Below, in pieces: positions 34,139 to 34,679 of a stretch of 34,679 bases of DNA. A model generated the notes under the pieces. The model was not told the origin of the DNA and ran no database searches. It saw only the letters and a list, made by a program, of their open reading frames with translations. This DNA is from Edwardsiella hoshinae NBRC 105699 = ATCC 33379 (GTDB taxonomy: Bacteria; Pseudomonadota; Gammaproteobacteria; Enterobacterales; Enterobacteriaceae). The position numbers were made by a program, and so were the translations under genes. The first letter of the stretch is position 1. Each line of letters begins with the position of its first letter. The stretch spans positions 1 to 34,679 of the forward strand of contig NZ_BAUC01000032.1 of NCBI RefSeq assembly GCF_000474215.1, read 5' to 3'.

Positions 34139-34445
34139 CCCCCTCCTCTCGGCATCCGTCCTGTGCGGCGTGTCATCCTCTTGATCTAATTAGCCTACCT
34201 GGCCATGTCAACGCGTAGCCACTGCGACTTTACGGCTTAGATCAGGCGGATTCCCGCCTCCCATAGCGACGAATGCTGCACGATGGCGTAAGCCATCTGA
34301 CAACGGCATCCCCCAGTTACGGTAGGGCTCCTGCGCCCCATTACCGGGCTGGTCGTTGCCTACAAGAAATTAAACCGCAACGAATTTATGGATAATAAAT
34401 TTGGCGGACTTACTTTGCCTAAAATCATTTAATAAACAGTAGCCA
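34139..34445 (+). promoter_or_regulatory. speFL-speF leader spacer with probable Rho-utilisation region
   Basis: The 307 bp between the speFL stop and the speF start contain no gene. Directly after the stop the strand is C-rich and G-poor with pyrimidine tracts (CCCCCTCCTCTC, then CATCCTC and GCCTACC, about 34137-34205), the composition Rho prefers. In E. coli this interval carries the Rho-dependent attenuator relieved by stalled ribosomes. Assignment is by position and composition. Confidence 0.7.
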
Positions 34446-34679
34446 ATGAAACAGTTAAAAATAGCAGTCAGCGATGGCATGCAGACAACCATTATTAGCG
34501 AACGCCCTATCGTAACGCTCAATCAGTGTGACTTATGCGAAGTCGCCGCCGTCGTGCTCTGCGCCGCCGATATCCTGTCCGGTGAATTAGAGCGGATCGA
34601 GCAGCACGCTTTCGGCATACCGATCTTCGCCGTACTTGCGGCCACGGAAAGCCTCCCCGCCGATTATTTAGCACGCCTC
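34446..34679 (+). CDS. speF: Inducible ornithine decarboxylase SpeF, N-terminal part (cut by window end)
   Basis: The first 78 codons are present and open to the last base. The start MKQLKIAVSD and the following LNQCDLCEVAAVVL and HAFGIPIFAVLAATESLPADYLAR (in E. coli GYGIPVFIATENQERVPAEYLPR) identify the N-terminal wing domain of the fold-type I, PLP-dependent ornithine decarboxylases. SpeF makes putrescine from ornithine, consuming a proton, and is induced at low pH with ornithine. The PLP domain lies beyond the window, so integrity cannot be judged. The Shine-Dalgarno is weak (ACAGTAGCC). Regulation is expected through speFL. potE, the putrescine/ornithine antiporter, normally follows. Confidence 0.93.
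   Translation, partial: MKQLKIAVSDGMQTTIISERPIVTLNQCDLCEVAAVVLCAADILSGELERIEQHAFGIPIFAVLAATESLPADYLARL

Overview
The window looks like a chromosomal segment of an enterobacterium. Most products are close relatives of Escherichia coli proteins: GalP, PmbA/TldE, DarP, NupG, PnuC, Hyd-1 (HyaA-F), cytochrome bd-II (AppC, AppB, AppX) and SpeF with its leader peptide SpeFL. The GC-rich base composition and this gene set fit Edwardsiella (Hafniaceae) best. That assignment is inference, because no rRNA or typing gene is present.

Left part (1-7.8 kb). A 7-bp tandem repeat opens the window. It is followed by galP with two GalR/GalS-type operators, and then pmbA. An H-NS-family gene sits between pmbA and darP, which are neighbours in E. 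coli. Next come a barnase/barstar RNase-inhibitor pair and an orphan 6-phospho-beta-glucosidase (GH1) with an AscG-type operator. A hexanucleotide repeat tract of 27 units follows.

Middle part (8.3-24.1 kb). A TRAP transporter operon (dctP-dctQ-dctM, minus strand) is divergent from a HypT/YjiE-like LysR regulator. From 12.6 to 20.9 kb lies a concentration of nucleoside genes: an adenosine-deaminase-family enzyme with a DcuC-family permease; a Crp/Fnr-type regulator with an Udp-like nucleoside phosphorylase and PnuC; an AAC(6')-like acetyltransferase; and two tandem nupG paralogues. After these comes a wrecked cfa gene (cyclopropane fatty acid synthase) that has lost its catalytic core and carries a frameshift and a stop. 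A LysR regulator and a DUF1275 (YoaK-type) membrane protein complete this part.

Right part (24.5-34.7 kb). A minus-strand cluster runs hyaA-B-C-D-E-F, then a small rubredoxin gene, then appC-appB-appX. It encodes an O2-tolerant NiFe hydrogenase, its maturation factors and a quinol oxidase, so electrons from H2 could pass through quinone to O2. E. coli has no rubredoxin gene in this cluster, and appA is absent here. Divergent from hyaA is the ornithine-sensing leader speFL, a C-rich spacer likely to be a Rho-utilisation region, and the first 78 codons of speF, which is cut by the window end.

Most promising for follow-up: the phosphorylase-pnuC and deaminase-DcuC operons as possible uncharacterised nucleoside or nicotinamide-riboside salvage modules, the rubredoxin in the hya-app operon, the speFL leader, the cfa pseudogene, and the two short tandem repeat tracts.
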